Origin: Pseudolabrys sp.
Lineage (GTDB): Bacteria; Pseudomonadota; Alphaproteobacteria; Rhizobiales; Xanthobacteraceae
Direction: 5' to 3'
Length of the DNA: 64,000 nucleotides
Assembly (NCBI GenBank): GCA_026125895.1
Contig: JAHCKG010000002.1
Coordinates: 280,034 to 344,033, forward strand
Positions 49,787 to 60,683 of the stretch are shown piece after piece; the first letter of the stretch is position 1, and every line of letters starts with the position of its first letter. Both the position numbers and the translations under genes were made by a program. A model generated the notes under the pieces. That model saw nothing but the letters and a program-made list of their open reading frames with translations, was not told the origin of the DNA and made no database searches.

Positions 49787-50713
49787 ATGCTCAGACAATG
49801 GTTGTTGCGCCTGCACCGCTGGATCGCGCTGGTGCTCTCGATACCGTTCGCCGTCGTCATCGTGACCGGGCTGATCCTGTCCTTCGAGCCGATGGTGCTA
49901 GGCGTCAAGCATCCGGCGGTCACGGCCGAGGCGATCACAGCCGCGCTCGCCAGGCACGATCCGGACGCCAAGGCGCGCTCCATCTCCATCCGCTCTTATG
50001 ACGGCACGCTGTCGATCGGCGGCGCACAGCGCGGACAGCAGACCGCCATCGACCTCGCCAACAATGAACCTGCTGCCGCGGCCGGCGTCCTGGCTTCGAC
50101 CTTCGGCACAGCGCGGCGCCTCCACGAGCATTTCATCTACGACCTGCGCTGGGTCGTCACCGTCTCGACCATCGGCATGCTGGTCATGATCGTACTCGGC
50201 GTGCTGATGGGCTGGCCGCGCATCCGCAACAGCGTATCCGGCTGGCACAAGGGCGCCGGCTGGTTCGTGCTGCCGCTGCTGATCCTGTCGCCGCTGACCG
50301 GTCTCGCGCTCGCATTCGGCGTCACCTTTGCAGCGCCCGCGGTGCGTCCCTCGGGCCCGCCGGTCGCGTTGACTGACGCGCTGCGCATCGTCGGCGCGCA
50401 ATACGATCTCGCCCGCGTGACCTGGGTCCGGCCGCTGGGCGGCACGCTCGCCGCGCGGGTCAACGATAATGGCGAGATGCGCGTCTTTGCCGTGACGCGC
50501 GACGGCCTCAAGCCGTTCGAGCGCAACTGGCCGCGGCTCATCCACGAGGGCAACTGGAGCGGCATCGTCGCGCCGCTGCTCAACGTCATCGTCTCGGCCG
50601 CGCTGATGATCCTGTTGACCACGGGCTTGTGGCTGTGGGGCCGCCGGCAATTGCGCCGCCGCCAGCCGCGCCCCGCGCGCGTTCAGATCGTCGGCAGCAC
50701 CGAGAACGCCTGA
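49787..50713 (+). CDS. PepSY-associated membrane protein
   Basis: 308 residues, four membrane segments (LHRWIALVLSIPFAVVIVTG; VVTVSTIGMLVMIVLGVLMG; GWFVLPLLILSPLTGLALAF; NVIVSAALMILLTTGLWLWG). LHRWIAL..., LHEHFIYD and SGWHKGAGW carry the conserved His of PepSY_TM proteins, which relate to flavin/haem-linked ferric reductases of iron uptake. Start at 49787 with GGAG 11 bases before. The end overlaps the convergent acylphosphatase gene by 31 bases. Confidence 0.88.
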   Translation: MLRQWLLRLHRWIALVLSIPFAVVIVTGLILSFEPMVLGVKHPAVTAEAITAALARHDPDAKARSISIRSYDGTLSIGGAQRGQQTAIDLANNEPAAAAGVLASTFGTARRLHEHFIYDLRWVVTVSTIGMLVMIVLGVLMGWPRIRNSVSGWHKGAGWFVLPLLILSPLTGLALAFGVTFAAPAVRPSGPPVALTDALRIVGAQYDLARVTWVRPLGGTLAARVNDNGEMRVFAVTRDGLKPFERNWPRLIHEGNWSGIVAPLLNVIVSAALMILLTTGLWLWGRRQLRRRQPRPARVQIVGSTENA

Positions 50714-50991
50714 CCGGGCCGGCGCTCCTTCAGGCCGGAGGCATGGCCCGGATTGCGGTCGATGGCATCGACGCGCGCGCCGAACGGGCCGCGCCGGCAG
50801 ATGGCGATCATGTCTTCGATCGTCGCAGCATCGCCGGAAAGCAGAGCTTCCACCGTGCCGTCGCCACAATTGCGCACCCAGCCGCGCAGGTCGCGCTTCT
50901 TGGCCTCGTGCTCGACGAAGGCGCGGTAGCCGACGCCCTGGACGCGGCCATGCACGATGAGATGAACCACCGCCTCCGCCGTCATGCTCAT
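50683..50991 (-). CDS. acyP: Acylphosphatase
   Basis: 102 residues. HLIVHGRVQGVGYRAFVEHE has the phosphate-binding loop and catalytic Arg; GWVRNCGDGTVEALLSGD carries the catalytic Asn. Hydrolyses acyl phosphates. Start ATG at 50991 overlaps the preceding stop (ATGA) and has GGGAG four bases upstream. Confidence 0.93.
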   Translation of the reverse strand: MSMTAEAVVHLIVHGRVQGVGYRAFVEHEAKKRDLRGWVRNCGDGTVEALLSGDAATIEDMIAICRRGPFGARVDAIDRNPGHASGLKERRPGQAFSVLPTI

Positions 50992-51449
50992 GCGTCTCCC
51001 TGCGCCATCACCCGGCTGCCGGTCCAGCGCGACACAGACCAACGGCCGATGTCACGGGCATGACGCTCCGGCAAACCCCAATGACGCGCGGCGCTGGCAC
51101 ACATCTCGGCATAACCCGGCTTCGGCTGTCCCGGGGCGGCGCGGCGCAACAGATAGACCATCGCCCGCGCCGTGCGGCTGCGCGCGCGCACCGGCAACAT
51201 GCGCACGGTATAGATGCCCTTGTGCAGCAGCTCGTAAGCGTGAAGCGCCGCCATGTCGCGCGGCGTCAGCCGCCATAACACGCCGTGCACCACCTGCCCC
51301 GGCGCCGGCCGCACCGAGCCCCAGCCATCGACGCCGATGAAGAATTCATAACCGTCGAGCCGCGCCGGACCGATGGCGCGCGCGGCCGGGCACCGCGCCT
51401 GCATGGCGGCGCGGTGCATGTTCGAGCCATAGGCGAAATAGAGCGTCAC
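50988..51449 (-). CDS. Gamma-glutamylcyclotransferase-fold protein
   Basis: 153 residues. TLYFAYGSNMHRAAMQARCP near the N-terminus is the fold's substrate loop; MAALHAYELLHKGIYTVRML places the catalytic Glu (YELLHKG). Start is probably GTG at 51449, just before TLYFAYGSN; no ATG is available. Coupled to the acylphosphatase gene by a four-base overlap. Confidence 0.88.
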   Translation of the reverse strand: MTLYFAYGSNMHRAAMQARCPAARAIGPARLDGYEFFIGVDGWGSVRPAPGQVVHGVLWRLTPRDMAALHAYELLHKGIYTVRMLPVRARSRTARAMVYLLRRAAPGQPKPGYAEMCASAARHWGLPERHARDIGRWSVSRWTGSRVMAQGDA

Positions 51450-51495
51450 ATGGTCAGTATAGCAGACCCGGACCGCCCTCGCCGAACGGCAGCGT

Positions 51496-51786
51496 TTACC
51501 GGATTCCTTTATCGACGGCGCCGTTGAGGCTGTCGATCTCGCGCTCGTAATCCTCGGGCATGAGGTCCTCTTCGTCCTCGTCATGGACCGGATGCTGCGG
51601 ATTGCCGCCGTCCTCGGTCGGCGAAAAGCCGCCGCCGGCGGGAATCTCCTCGCCGCGCGCCGCGCGCTCGTCGAGCTCCTGCGGGCGCGTCTCCGGCAGA
51701 TCGCGGCGGCGGTCTTCATCGAGCAGGTCGGGCGCCGTGTTGGTTTCGAGATCGGGCGCAGGACGGGGCTGGCGTTTCGGGGGCAT
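51496..51786 (-). CDS. Acidic Pro/Asp-rich hypothetical protein
   Basis: 96 residues, largely disordered: ETNTAPDLLDEDRRRDLPET, GEEIPAGGGFSPTEDGGNPQ and HDEDEEDLMPEDYERE. No domain recognised. GGAGAAG five bases before the ATG supports translation. Confidence 0.65.
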   Translation of the reverse strand: MPPKRQPRPAPDLETNTAPDLLDEDRRRDLPETRPQELDERAARGEEIPAGGGFSPTEDGGNPQHPVHDEDEEDLMPEDYEREIDSLNGAVDKGIR

Positions 51787-51980
51787 GGACTTCTCCGTTG
51801 CGGACGCGGCTTTGTGATCAATGCGGAGACGGCAAACGCGGTTCCGGGGCGCGTGGCGGCAATCGGCTATTGCAACGCTGCGGTGGGTGACCTAGAGCAT
51901 TTTTTGTTGCGCAGGGCCTCGTGCCGCCCGTTTTGCCGCGTTGCGCGGCCCATTCTGCCGCCTGAACAAGATTTCACACG

Positions 51981-53283
51981 ATGCAGCTCATCCGCTCCAA
52001 CCGCCACCTTCGCCGCATGAAGGTCATGTCGGGGCACTGGCAGCGTCGCTTCATGTTTCTGGCCGGCGGCATCATGGTCGGCGCCGCGGCGGTGCTGCTC
52101 GCCTATCTCGCCGACCAGGTGCAGCATTATTTCGCGCTGCTGATCGCCCACTGGCGCTATGCATCGCTGGCGGTGACGCCGCTCGGCTTCGTGCTCGCGG
52201 TGTTCCTGACAAACCGCTATTTCCCCAACTCACAAGGCAGCGGCATTCCGCAGGCCATCGCCGCGCGTCAGCTCAGTGACCATGCCGCGCGCAAGCGGCT
52301 GGTGTCGCTGCGGGTGGCAGCCGGCAAGATCCTGCTCACGTTGCTCGGCCTGCTCTGCGGCGCGTCGTCCGGTCGCGAAGGCCCGACCGTACAGGTCGGC
52401 GCCTCGATCATGTTCGCCGTCGGCGGTATGTCGCCGCGGCGACAGCGCGGCCTCGTGCTTGCCGGCGCCGCCGCCGGCGTTGCCGCCGCCTTCAACACGC
52501 CGCTCGCCGGCATCGTCTTCGCCATCGAGGAAATGAGCCGCTCGTTCGAAACGCGGGCCAGCGGGCTGATCATCGCCGCGGTGATCGCCGGCGGTCTGAC
52601 CACCCTCGCCCTCGTCGGCGACTACACTTATTTCGGCCGCACGCAGACGATGCTTCAACACGGCACCGACTGGCTGGCGGTGCCGATCTGCGGCGTGGTC
52701 GGCGGGCTGGCCGGCGGACTGTTCAGCCGCTTCGTCATCCTTATGGCGCGCGGCCTGCCCGGCGTCGTCGGCAGCGCCTTCAAGAAGCAGCCGCTGCTGC
52801 TCGCCGGCCTGTGCGGGCTCGGCGTCGCACTGTGCGGGATCGTGTCGGGCGATCTGGTGTACGGCACCGGCTATGCGCAGGTGAAAGCGGCTCTGGAAAG
52901 CGGCACCGCGCTGCCGCACAGCTTCGGCGTTCTCAAATTTCTCGCCACCGCGCTGACCGCGGTGAGCGGCATTCCCGGCGGCATCTTCGCGCCGTCGCTC
53001 GCGGTCGGCGCCGGCATCGGCAGCGACGTCGCGCAGTTCTTCCACGGCGCGCCGATCGCGCCGATCATGATCCTCGGCATGGTGGCGTATTTCGCCGGCG
53101 TCGTGCAGGCGCCGATCACCGCCTTCGTCATCGTGACCGAGATGACCGACAACCACGCCATGGTGGTGCCGGTGATGACGGCGTCGATCATCGCCTATGC
53201 CTGCTCGCGGCTCGTCTGCCCCGAGGGCATCTACCACGCGCTGGCCCGCGGCTTCATCCGCGCGGAGATGGCGAAGACGCCCG

Positions 53284-53303
<20 letters not shown>
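51981..53303 (+). CDS. ClC-family chloride channel/antiporter
   Basis: 440 residues, about 11-12 membrane helices. Ion-path motifs: GSGIPQ (about 84), the gating-Glu GREGPTVQVGA (about 130-140), and GIPGGIFAPSLAVGAG (about 320). Gating Glu present. No C-terminal CBS domains. May start a little later (Met at 52017). Convergent overlap of 20 bases with pccA. Confidence 0.93.
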
Positions 53304-55281
<1,978 letters not shown>

Positions 55282-55341
55282 GTAACCGAATTTCCCCCGG
55301 CCGAGCAGAACCGAAGCACTCTGCGGCACTGCAATAAAATG

Positions 55342-56643
55342 TCAATGCGGGACCGAAAAACCCCACGCCACGGCCGCCCAGAGGCCGGCTGCACCCGCGA
55401 TCCAGCACAGCCCCGTCATGACCGCCACTTCCGTGGCAAACCGCCCTCGCCCCAGGGAAATTGCCAGCGCCAGTTTGCTCACAGTGTTGCTGACCACGGC
55501 GATGAGGATCGCGCCGCTGGCGCTGAGCGTATCGAGCGGCGCCGGCACCAGCCGGCTCATCGCCACCGTGACGGTATCGACGTCGGCCAGGCCGATCGCC
55601 GCCGCGCCGACCAGCGCGCCGCCGGTGCCGAAGGTTTCGGCGACGGCGCGACCGAGCACCATGACCGCACCGAGCAGCACGGCAAAGCCGACCACCGGCC
55701 AGAAGCTGAACGGGTTGCTGAAACCGTCGCTCCGCGCCTGCGCGCGATCCGCGCCGCCACGCCAATAAAGGGTGACAACGGCGTAGCCGGCCGCCACCAG
55801 CGCCGCGAGCGCCAAAGCGGGAACGATGAGCGGCAGCAGCAACGGCTGCAGCGCCGCGGCGATGGCGATGACACGGAGAAACGATACCGCCGTCGCCAAC
55901 GCGACCCCTGCGGCCAGTAGCGCGGGCGTCGCTTCGCCGGCGACAGCGCGCCGCGCGCTGGTGACCGTCACCGCGGTCGATGACACGAGGCCGCCGGCGA
56001 TGGCGCCGAACAGGATGCCGCGCTCGGAGCCGAGCGCCTTGACCGCGACGTAACCGGCGAATGACACGCCGGCGAGCACGATGGCGATGAGCCACACCTC
56101 GCGGGGATTGACGCCGTCCGCGCCGCCGATGGTCGTATCCGGAACGATCGGCAGGATGATGCAAGTCATCGCCAGCAGCACCAGAGCCGAGCGCAATTCC
56201 GGCCAGGTGATGCGCTTGATCCAGCCGTGGATCTCGGCGCGGATCGCCAGCACGCCGGTCGCGGCCACCGCCACCGCGGCGGCAATCCGCACGTCGCCGA
56301 CGACCGCGTAGGCGCCGAGGATGAAGGTCACCAGTCCCGCGATTATGGTGGTTGCCGAATAGCTGCCCGCGGCGCGATCGGCATCGCGCTCCATCACGGC
56401 GAAGATCGCGGCATAGACAGCAAAGCCGAAGCCGAGCACGAGTCCGGCCGCGACCGGCGAAGCCATCGCCTGCGCCAGCGCCGCGACGATACCGCCGAGC
56501 AGACCGCACAGCGTGAAGGTGCGCACGCCGGCGGCGCGCGTGCCGGGCACCATATCCCGCGTCTTCCAGCCGCGCTCGAGACCGACCAGCAGGCCGATAC
56601 CGAACGCCAGCGCCAGCCGATAGAGAAGATGATCGACATTCAT
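55342..56643 (-). CDS. MgtC/SapB-DUF4010 membrane protein
   Basis: 433 residues, about 12 membrane segments. N-terminal MgtC-like domain: YRLALAFGIGLLVGLERGWK and GVRTFTLCGLLGGIVAAL; the rest is DUF4010, with GSERGILFGAIAGGLVSSTA and GLADVDTVTVAMSRL. Probably an ion- or envelope-related transporter of unknown substrate. GGAAGG upstream of the ATG. Confidence 0.88.
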   Translation of the reverse strand: MNVDHLLYRLALAFGIGLLVGLERGWKTRDMVPGTRAAGVRTFTLCGLLGGIVAALAQAMASPVAAGLVLGFGFAVYAAIFAVMERDADRAAGSYSATTIIAGLVTFILGAYAVVGDVRIAAAVAVAATGVLAIRAEIHGWIKRITWPELRSALVLLAMTCIILPIVPDTTIGGADGVNPREVWLIAIVLAGVSFAGYVAVKALGSERGILFGAIAGGLVSSTAVTVTSARRAVAGEATPALLAAGVALATAVSFLRVIAIAAALQPLLLPLIVPALALAALVAAGYAVVTLYWRGGADRAQARSDGFSNPFSFWPVVGFAVLLGAVMVLGRAVAETFGTGGALVGAAAIGLADVDTVTVAMSRLVPAPLDTLSASGAILIAVVSNTVSKLALAISLGRGRFATEVAVMTGLCWIAGAAGLWAAVAWGFSVPH

Positions 56644-56942
56644 GGTGGCGCGCGCCTTCCCGGAACTGCGCCAATCTAGGCGCTGAACACCGATGCGGCA
56701 AACCGCGCAGCGCCTCGCCGCACTTCGGCATGCCGTACCGCCGGCGGATGGAATGGCGAGGATTACCCCCCTCGCCAACTGAAAATAACATTGCCGGTGA
56801 AGCAAAGCCGGCCACCGCTTTATGCTCCAGGCGCGCACCGCGGGAGCGGCGCTGTGCTATTTGCGGAACCGCCCCTTCCCCGCCCGCCGAGCGCCCTATA
56901 TTAGAAGCAGGAACACCGACCCCGCTTATTTGGAGGCTCACC

Positions 56943-57602
56943 ATGACATTGGCGATTGGCGACATCGCGCCCGATTTCGAAGCAGAAACCACCGAAGGCA
57001 AGATCCGCTTTCACGAATGGCTTGGCGACTCCTGGGCGGTCCTGTTCTCGCACCCGAAGGACTTCACGCCGGTCTGCACCACCGAACTCGGCACCATGGC
57101 GCGCCTGAAGCCGGAGTTCGACAAGCGCAACACCAAGATCATCGGCCTGTCGGTCGATCCGGTCGAAAACCACAAGACCTGGTCGGAGGACATCAAGGAG
57201 ATCGTCGGCTTTGCCCCGAACTATCCGATGATCGGCGACACCGATCTCAAGGTCGCCAAGGCCTACGGCATGCTGCCGGCCTCGACCTCGGGCTCGTCGG
57301 AAGGCCGCACGCCGGCCGACAACCAGACCGTCCGCAACGTCTTCGTCATCGGCCCGGACAAGAAGATCAAGCTCATCCTCGTCTACCCGATGACCACGGG
57401 CCGCAACTTCAACGAAATCCTGCGCGTCATCGACAGTCTCCAGCTTAACGCCAAGCATCGCGTGGCAACGCCGGCGGACTGGAAACAGGGCGACGACATC
57501 ATCATCACCGGCGCGGTGAGCGATGAAGAGGCCAAGAAGATCTGGCCCGGCGGCTACAAGCAGCCGCGGCCCTACATCCGCATCGCGCCGCAGCCGAAAT
57601 AG
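56943..57602 (+). CDS. 1-Cys peroxiredoxin (Prx6 type)
   Basis: 219 residues. Peroxidatic Cys45 in HPKDFTPVCTTELGT; conserved Arg in TTGRNFNEILRVIDSLQL; a long C-terminal domain (ATPADWKQGDDIIITGAVSD) defines Prx6. No resolving Cys in the sequence. Reduces peroxides in the cytoplasm. GGAGG six bases before the ATG. A terminator follows. Confidence 0.95.
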   Translation: MTLAIGDIAPDFEAETTEGKIRFHEWLGDSWAVLFSHPKDFTPVCTTELGTMARLKPEFDKRNTKIIGLSVDPVENHKTWSEDIKEIVGFAPNYPMIGDTDLKVAKAYGMLPASTSGSSEGRTPADNQTVRNVFVIGPDKKIKLILVYPMTTGRNFNEILRVIDSLQLNAKHRVATPADWKQGDDIIITGAVSDEEAKKIWPGGYKQPRPYIRIAPQPK

Positions 57603-57635
57603 GCCGCGACAGGACGATTTGAGTCTGAGTATAGA

Positions 57636-57671
57636 GGGGCGCGGCTTCATCGGGAGCCGCGCCCTTTTCTT
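57636..57671 (+). terminator. Rho-independent terminator after the peroxiredoxin gene
   Basis: GGGCGCGGCT (57637-57646) / AGCCGCGCCC (57655-57664) followed by TTTTCTT. Confidence 0.88.
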
Positions 57672-57716
57672 GTGCGCCCGGCCTTCAAGCCGGCGATCCG
57701 GCCCGGAGCAAACGCC

Positions 57717-58121
57717 ATGTCCGACATCAATGAAGCCGCCCTCACCCAGCCGGCCTTCGCCAAATTTCTCGGCGTCAAGATCACGCACATCTCGCCGGAG
57801 AAAGTGACCGCCGAACTGCCGGTGCGCGAGGATCTCAACAACCGCTTCAACATCATGCATGGCGGAGCGATCATGGCGCTAGCCGACAATCTCGGCGGCA
57901 CCGCCACCGCGGCCAATCTCAAGCCCGGCCAGTCCACCACGACGATCGAGAGCAAGACCAACTTCTTCGCCGCCGTGCCGATCGGCGACGTCGCTTACGC
58001 CGAATGCACGCCGCTGCACCGGGGCCGCACCACGATGGTCTGGCAGACACGCATCACGCGCGGCGACGGCCGGCTCTGCGCGCTGGTGACGCAGACACAG
58101 ATGGTGCTGGAGCGGAAGTAG
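57717..58121 (+). CDS. PaaI-type hotdog thioesterase
   Basis: 134 residues. FNIMHGGAIMALADNLGGTA is the catalytic segment (HGG with Asp), followed by TIESKTNFFAAVPIGDVAYA and GRTTMVWQTRI. Hydrolyses acyl-CoAs; substrate not predictable. Start at 57717 with CGGAG upstream. Converges on the DMT exporter gene, five bases apart. Confidence 0.9.
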   Translation: MSDINEAALTQPAFAKFLGVKITHISPEKVTAELPVREDLNNRFNIMHGGAIMALADNLGGTATAANLKPGQSTTTIESKTNFFAAVPIGDVAYAECTPLHRGRTTMVWQTRITRGDGRLCALVTQTQMVLERK

Positions 58122-58125
58122 CCGT

Positions 58126-59034
58126 TCAATCGTTGACCGGAGACGTTTTGGCGGCGGCGGGCTTTGCGCCGCCGCGATTGACGATCAGCACGCCGGCGGC
58201 GCAGACCAGCATGCCGATGACCGAGACGACATCGAGTTTCTCGCCGAACAAGGCGTATGCGAACAGCGCCGTGGTCGCCGGCACCAGATAGAACAGGCTG
58301 GCGAAGCCGGTCGCCGGCGAACGGCGGATCAGCCAGTACATCAGCGCCACGGTCGCCACCGAGAGCACCAGCACGAGCCAGGACATGGCGAACACGAGTT
58401 CGCCGGTCCAGTGGATGACGCGCGTCTCGAAGCCGAAGCTGAGGATCCAGAAGAACACGGCGACGGCGAGATATTGCAGCACGTTGCCGGTGCGCCAGTC
58501 GATATTGCCGCTGTGCCGCTTCTGGTACAGCGTGCCGAGCGTGATGCCGATGAGCGACACCACGCTCGCCGCCCAGCCGAGCGCGCTCGCTTCGGCGATC
58601 ATCTGCCGGTCGTGCAGCACCAGCGCCACGCCGCCAAGACCGAGCAGCAGGCCGAGCCATTGCAGCCGCGTCACCTTCTCGCCCATGAAACGGTTGGCGA
58701 TGGTCGAGGTGAGGATCGGCTGCAGGCCCGGAATCAGCGCCGAGATGCCCGCCGGCACGCCTTGCGAAATCGCGATGAAGACGCCGCCAAGATAGATGCC
58801 ATGCACCAGAATGCCGATGGCGAGGCTATGACCGGCCTGCGTCGCATCCGGCCAGCGCGCGCCGCTGATGAGCGCGATCGGCAGCATGGCGAGCACGACG
58901 AAACTCATGCGCACGGCGAGGAATGTCATTGGCTCGATGTAAGGCAAGCCGTAGCGCGCGCCGATGAAACCGGTGCTCCATAACAAAACGAACAGGATCG
59001 GCGCGGCCGCGATCGCCACATTGGTCAGGCGCAT
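58126..59034 (-). CDS. EamA/DMT-family exporter
   Basis: 302 residues, ten membrane segments in two EamA halves: LLWSTGFIGARYGLPYIEPM starts the first and SLIGITLGTLYQKRHSGNID the second. PGLQPILTSTIA and LVPATTALFAYALFGEKL are typical half-ends. Substrate unknown (amino acids or metabolites in relatives). Confidence 0.92.
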   Translation of the reverse strand: MRLTNVAIAAAPILFVLLWSTGFIGARYGLPYIEPMTFLAVRMSFVVLAMLPIALISGARWPDATQAGHSLAIGILVHGIYLGGVFIAISQGVPAGISALIPGLQPILTSTIANRFMGEKVTRLQWLGLLLGLGGVALVLHDRQMIAEASALGWAASVVSLIGITLGTLYQKRHSGNIDWRTGNVLQYLAVAVFFWILSFGFETRVIHWTGELVFAMSWLVLVLSVATVALMYWLIRRSPATGFASLFYLVPATTALFAYALFGEKLDVVSVIGMLVCAAGVLIVNRGGAKPAAAKTSPVND

Positions 59035-59215
59035 GTGTGTCTTGATGATTGAGAGAATCGACTGGGAGGGAACCGAAATGGCGACGGCGCTGTAGCACCT
59101 TCAGCCATGCATAGCACCTGCGAGTTCCCGCAACCATTCGTTTGAAACCTTCGCCGGGCGCAAACGTTTTCTACGTGGGCGACTTCTTTCGCCGCAGGAA
59201 ACCAAGGAGATAGCC

Positions 59216-59533
59216 ATGAGCGATCCGCGCCTTGACGATCCGCGTTTCGAAACGCGGCTGAATGATCCGGTGTTGCAACGCAACCGCGCCGCCGCGTCCG
59301 CAGGCACCACCTGGGCCTGGATCGGCGGCATTGCGGCCGTGATTCTGATTGCCATTCTCGTGCTGGGTAACTGGCACACCGGAACCGACACCGGTACGCC
59401 GCCGACCGCGAGCAATCCGGCCGTGACCGCGCCGGGCGCGGCGCCGAGCACCACGGGCGCCGGCGGCACCTCGCCCGCTCCGGCTCCTGCGCGCCCCGCG
59501 ACGCCGGCTCCTGCCGCGCCGAACGCGCAGTAA
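59216..59533 (+). CDS. Small single-span protein with Pro/Ala/Thr-rich tail
   Basis: 105 residues: soluble Arg/Asp-rich start (SDPRLDDPRFETRLNDPVLQ), one membrane span WAWIGGIAAVILIAILVLGN, then a low-complexity Pro/Ala/Thr/Gly tail. No recognised family. AAGGAG six bases before the ATG. A GC hairpin at 59556-59583 follows. Confidence 0.75.
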   Translation: MSDPRLDDPRFETRLNDPVLQRNRAAASAGTTWAWIGGIAAVILIAILVLGNWHTGTDTGTPPTASNPAVTAPGAAPSTTGAGGTSPAPAPARPATPAPAAPNAQ

Positions 59534-59555
59534 CGTCGGGTCCAACGAATGAGCA

Positions 59556-59583
59556 GAAGCCCCGGCCCGTCGGCCGGGGCTTC
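59556..59583. terminator. GC-rich hairpin between convergent genes
   Basis: GAAGCCCCGGCC - CGTC - GGCCGGGGCTTC, a perfect 12-bp stem; no T-run on plus (TTCACG), TTCTG on minus. Probably a shared terminator of the two small convergent genes. Confidence 0.6.
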
Positions 59584-59596
59584 ACGCGTTCCAACA

Positions 59597-59776
59597 TCAG
59601 CCGAAGAAGCCGGATATACCGAAGCCGAGGCTCGCGCTGACCAGCGCCTCGAGGGTCTCGAACTGCACGCCGCTGAGTGCATCGCTGATATGCGGATAGA
59701 CCCAGCGCCCGACGGGCATCATGACGGCCGCGACCAGAAGAACGCAGATCACTTTGCTGATCATCGAACGATCCAT
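59597..59776 (-). CDS. 59-residue membrane protein
   Basis: MDRSMISKVICVLLVAAVMM starts a hydrophobic span; the rest, YPHISDALSGVQFETLEALV then SASLGFGISGFFG, is amphipathic to hydrophobic. GGGGG nine bases before the ATG at 59776. No family recognised; similar small proteins occur in related genomes. Confidence 0.62.
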   Translation of the reverse strand: MDRSMISKVICVLLVAAVMMPVGRWVYPHISDALSGVQFETLEALVSASLGFGISGFFG

Positions 59777-59897
59777 TACCGAACCCCCTGCCCCCTGACG
59801 GAAGTCTAGCACGGGCCCTTTGTCCGCGCAGGCTTGTTACCGCTCGCCGCATTGCCGAGAATGGCCGCCCGCAACCCGAGCCGTGGAGCGCCATGCC

Positions 59898-60671
59898 ATG
59901 CCCAAAACGCCCGAGTACTTCAAGGGCAAGACCATCGTCATCACAGGCGCGGGCAGCGGCATCGGCCGGGCGACCGCGCTGATCTTCGCCCGCGAAGGCG
60001 CCAACGTCGTCTGCGCCGACATCGACGAGGCGGCGGTCGCGCAGACCGTCGAGATGATCGATGCCGCCTACAAGGGCAACTCGCTGGCGCTGGCCATTGA
60101 CGTCACCGAGCGCGCCGCGGTCAAGAACATGGTCGAACTGGCGATCGACGATTTCGGCAGCGTGCAATTCCTGTTCAATTCCGCCGGCTCCGCCGTGCGC
60201 CGCGCCAAATTCCTCGACATCGACGATGAGTTGCTCGACGCCACCTTCGACCTCAACGTCAAGGGCACGTTCTACACGATGCAGGCGGTGCTGCCGCATA
60301 TGCTCGCCAACCGCTTCGGCGTCATTGTCAATGTCGGCAGCATGGCGCATCGGCGCGGCGGCGGCGACTCCAGCGTACATTACGCCTCCGCCAAAGGCGC
60401 GGTGGTGACCATGACCATGGGCGTCGCCCGCGAATTCGCCACCCAGGGCATCCGCGCGCTGTCGATCTCGCCCGGGCCGCTCGACACCAACTTCCAGATG
60501 ACGTCGCAAACCTCGGCCGAACTCAAGGCGCAGATGCTCGCCGACGTGCCGATGAAGCGCTTTGGCCTACCCGAAGAGATCGGCGAACTCGTCCTCTTCA
60601 TGTGCTCCGATGCCTGCGAATACATGACGGCGGACACGGTCTACGTGAACGGCGGCGGCGGCTTCCGCTGA
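59898..60671 (+). CDS. Short-chain dehydrogenase/reductase
   Basis: 257 residues. Cofactor loop VITGAGSGIGRATA, NNAG-position variant FNSAGSAVRR, and active site VGSMAHRRGG...YASAKGAV with Ser, Tyr and Lys in place. C-terminal SPGPLDTNF and the final YVNGGGGFR. Complete, in contrast with the SDR at 13946. GGAG precedes the two close ATGs; 59898 has the better family start (PKTPEYFKGK). Confidence 0.92.
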   Translation: MPKTPEYFKGKTIVITGAGSGIGRATALIFAREGANVVCADIDEAAVAQTVEMIDAAYKGNSLALAIDVTERAAVKNMVELAIDDFGSVQFLFNSAGSAVRRAKFLDIDDELLDATFDLNVKGTFYTMQAVLPHMLANRFGVIVNVGSMAHRRGGGDSSVHYASAKGAVVTMTMGVAREFATQGIRALSISPGPLDTNFQMTSQTSAELKAQMLADVPMKRFGLPEEIGELVLFMCSDACEYMTADTVYVNGGGGFR

Positions 60672-60683
60672 ACCGGCCTTCCC

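Noticed and set aside
56897-56902. TATATT as a promoter -10 for the peroxiredoxin gene.
   Set aside because: No -35 at a usable distance; the nearest TTGCGG is about 30 bases away.
59069-59093. GGAAC before the 59216 gene.
   Set aside because: 16-17 bases later there is CTGT/GCTG, not CGTT.
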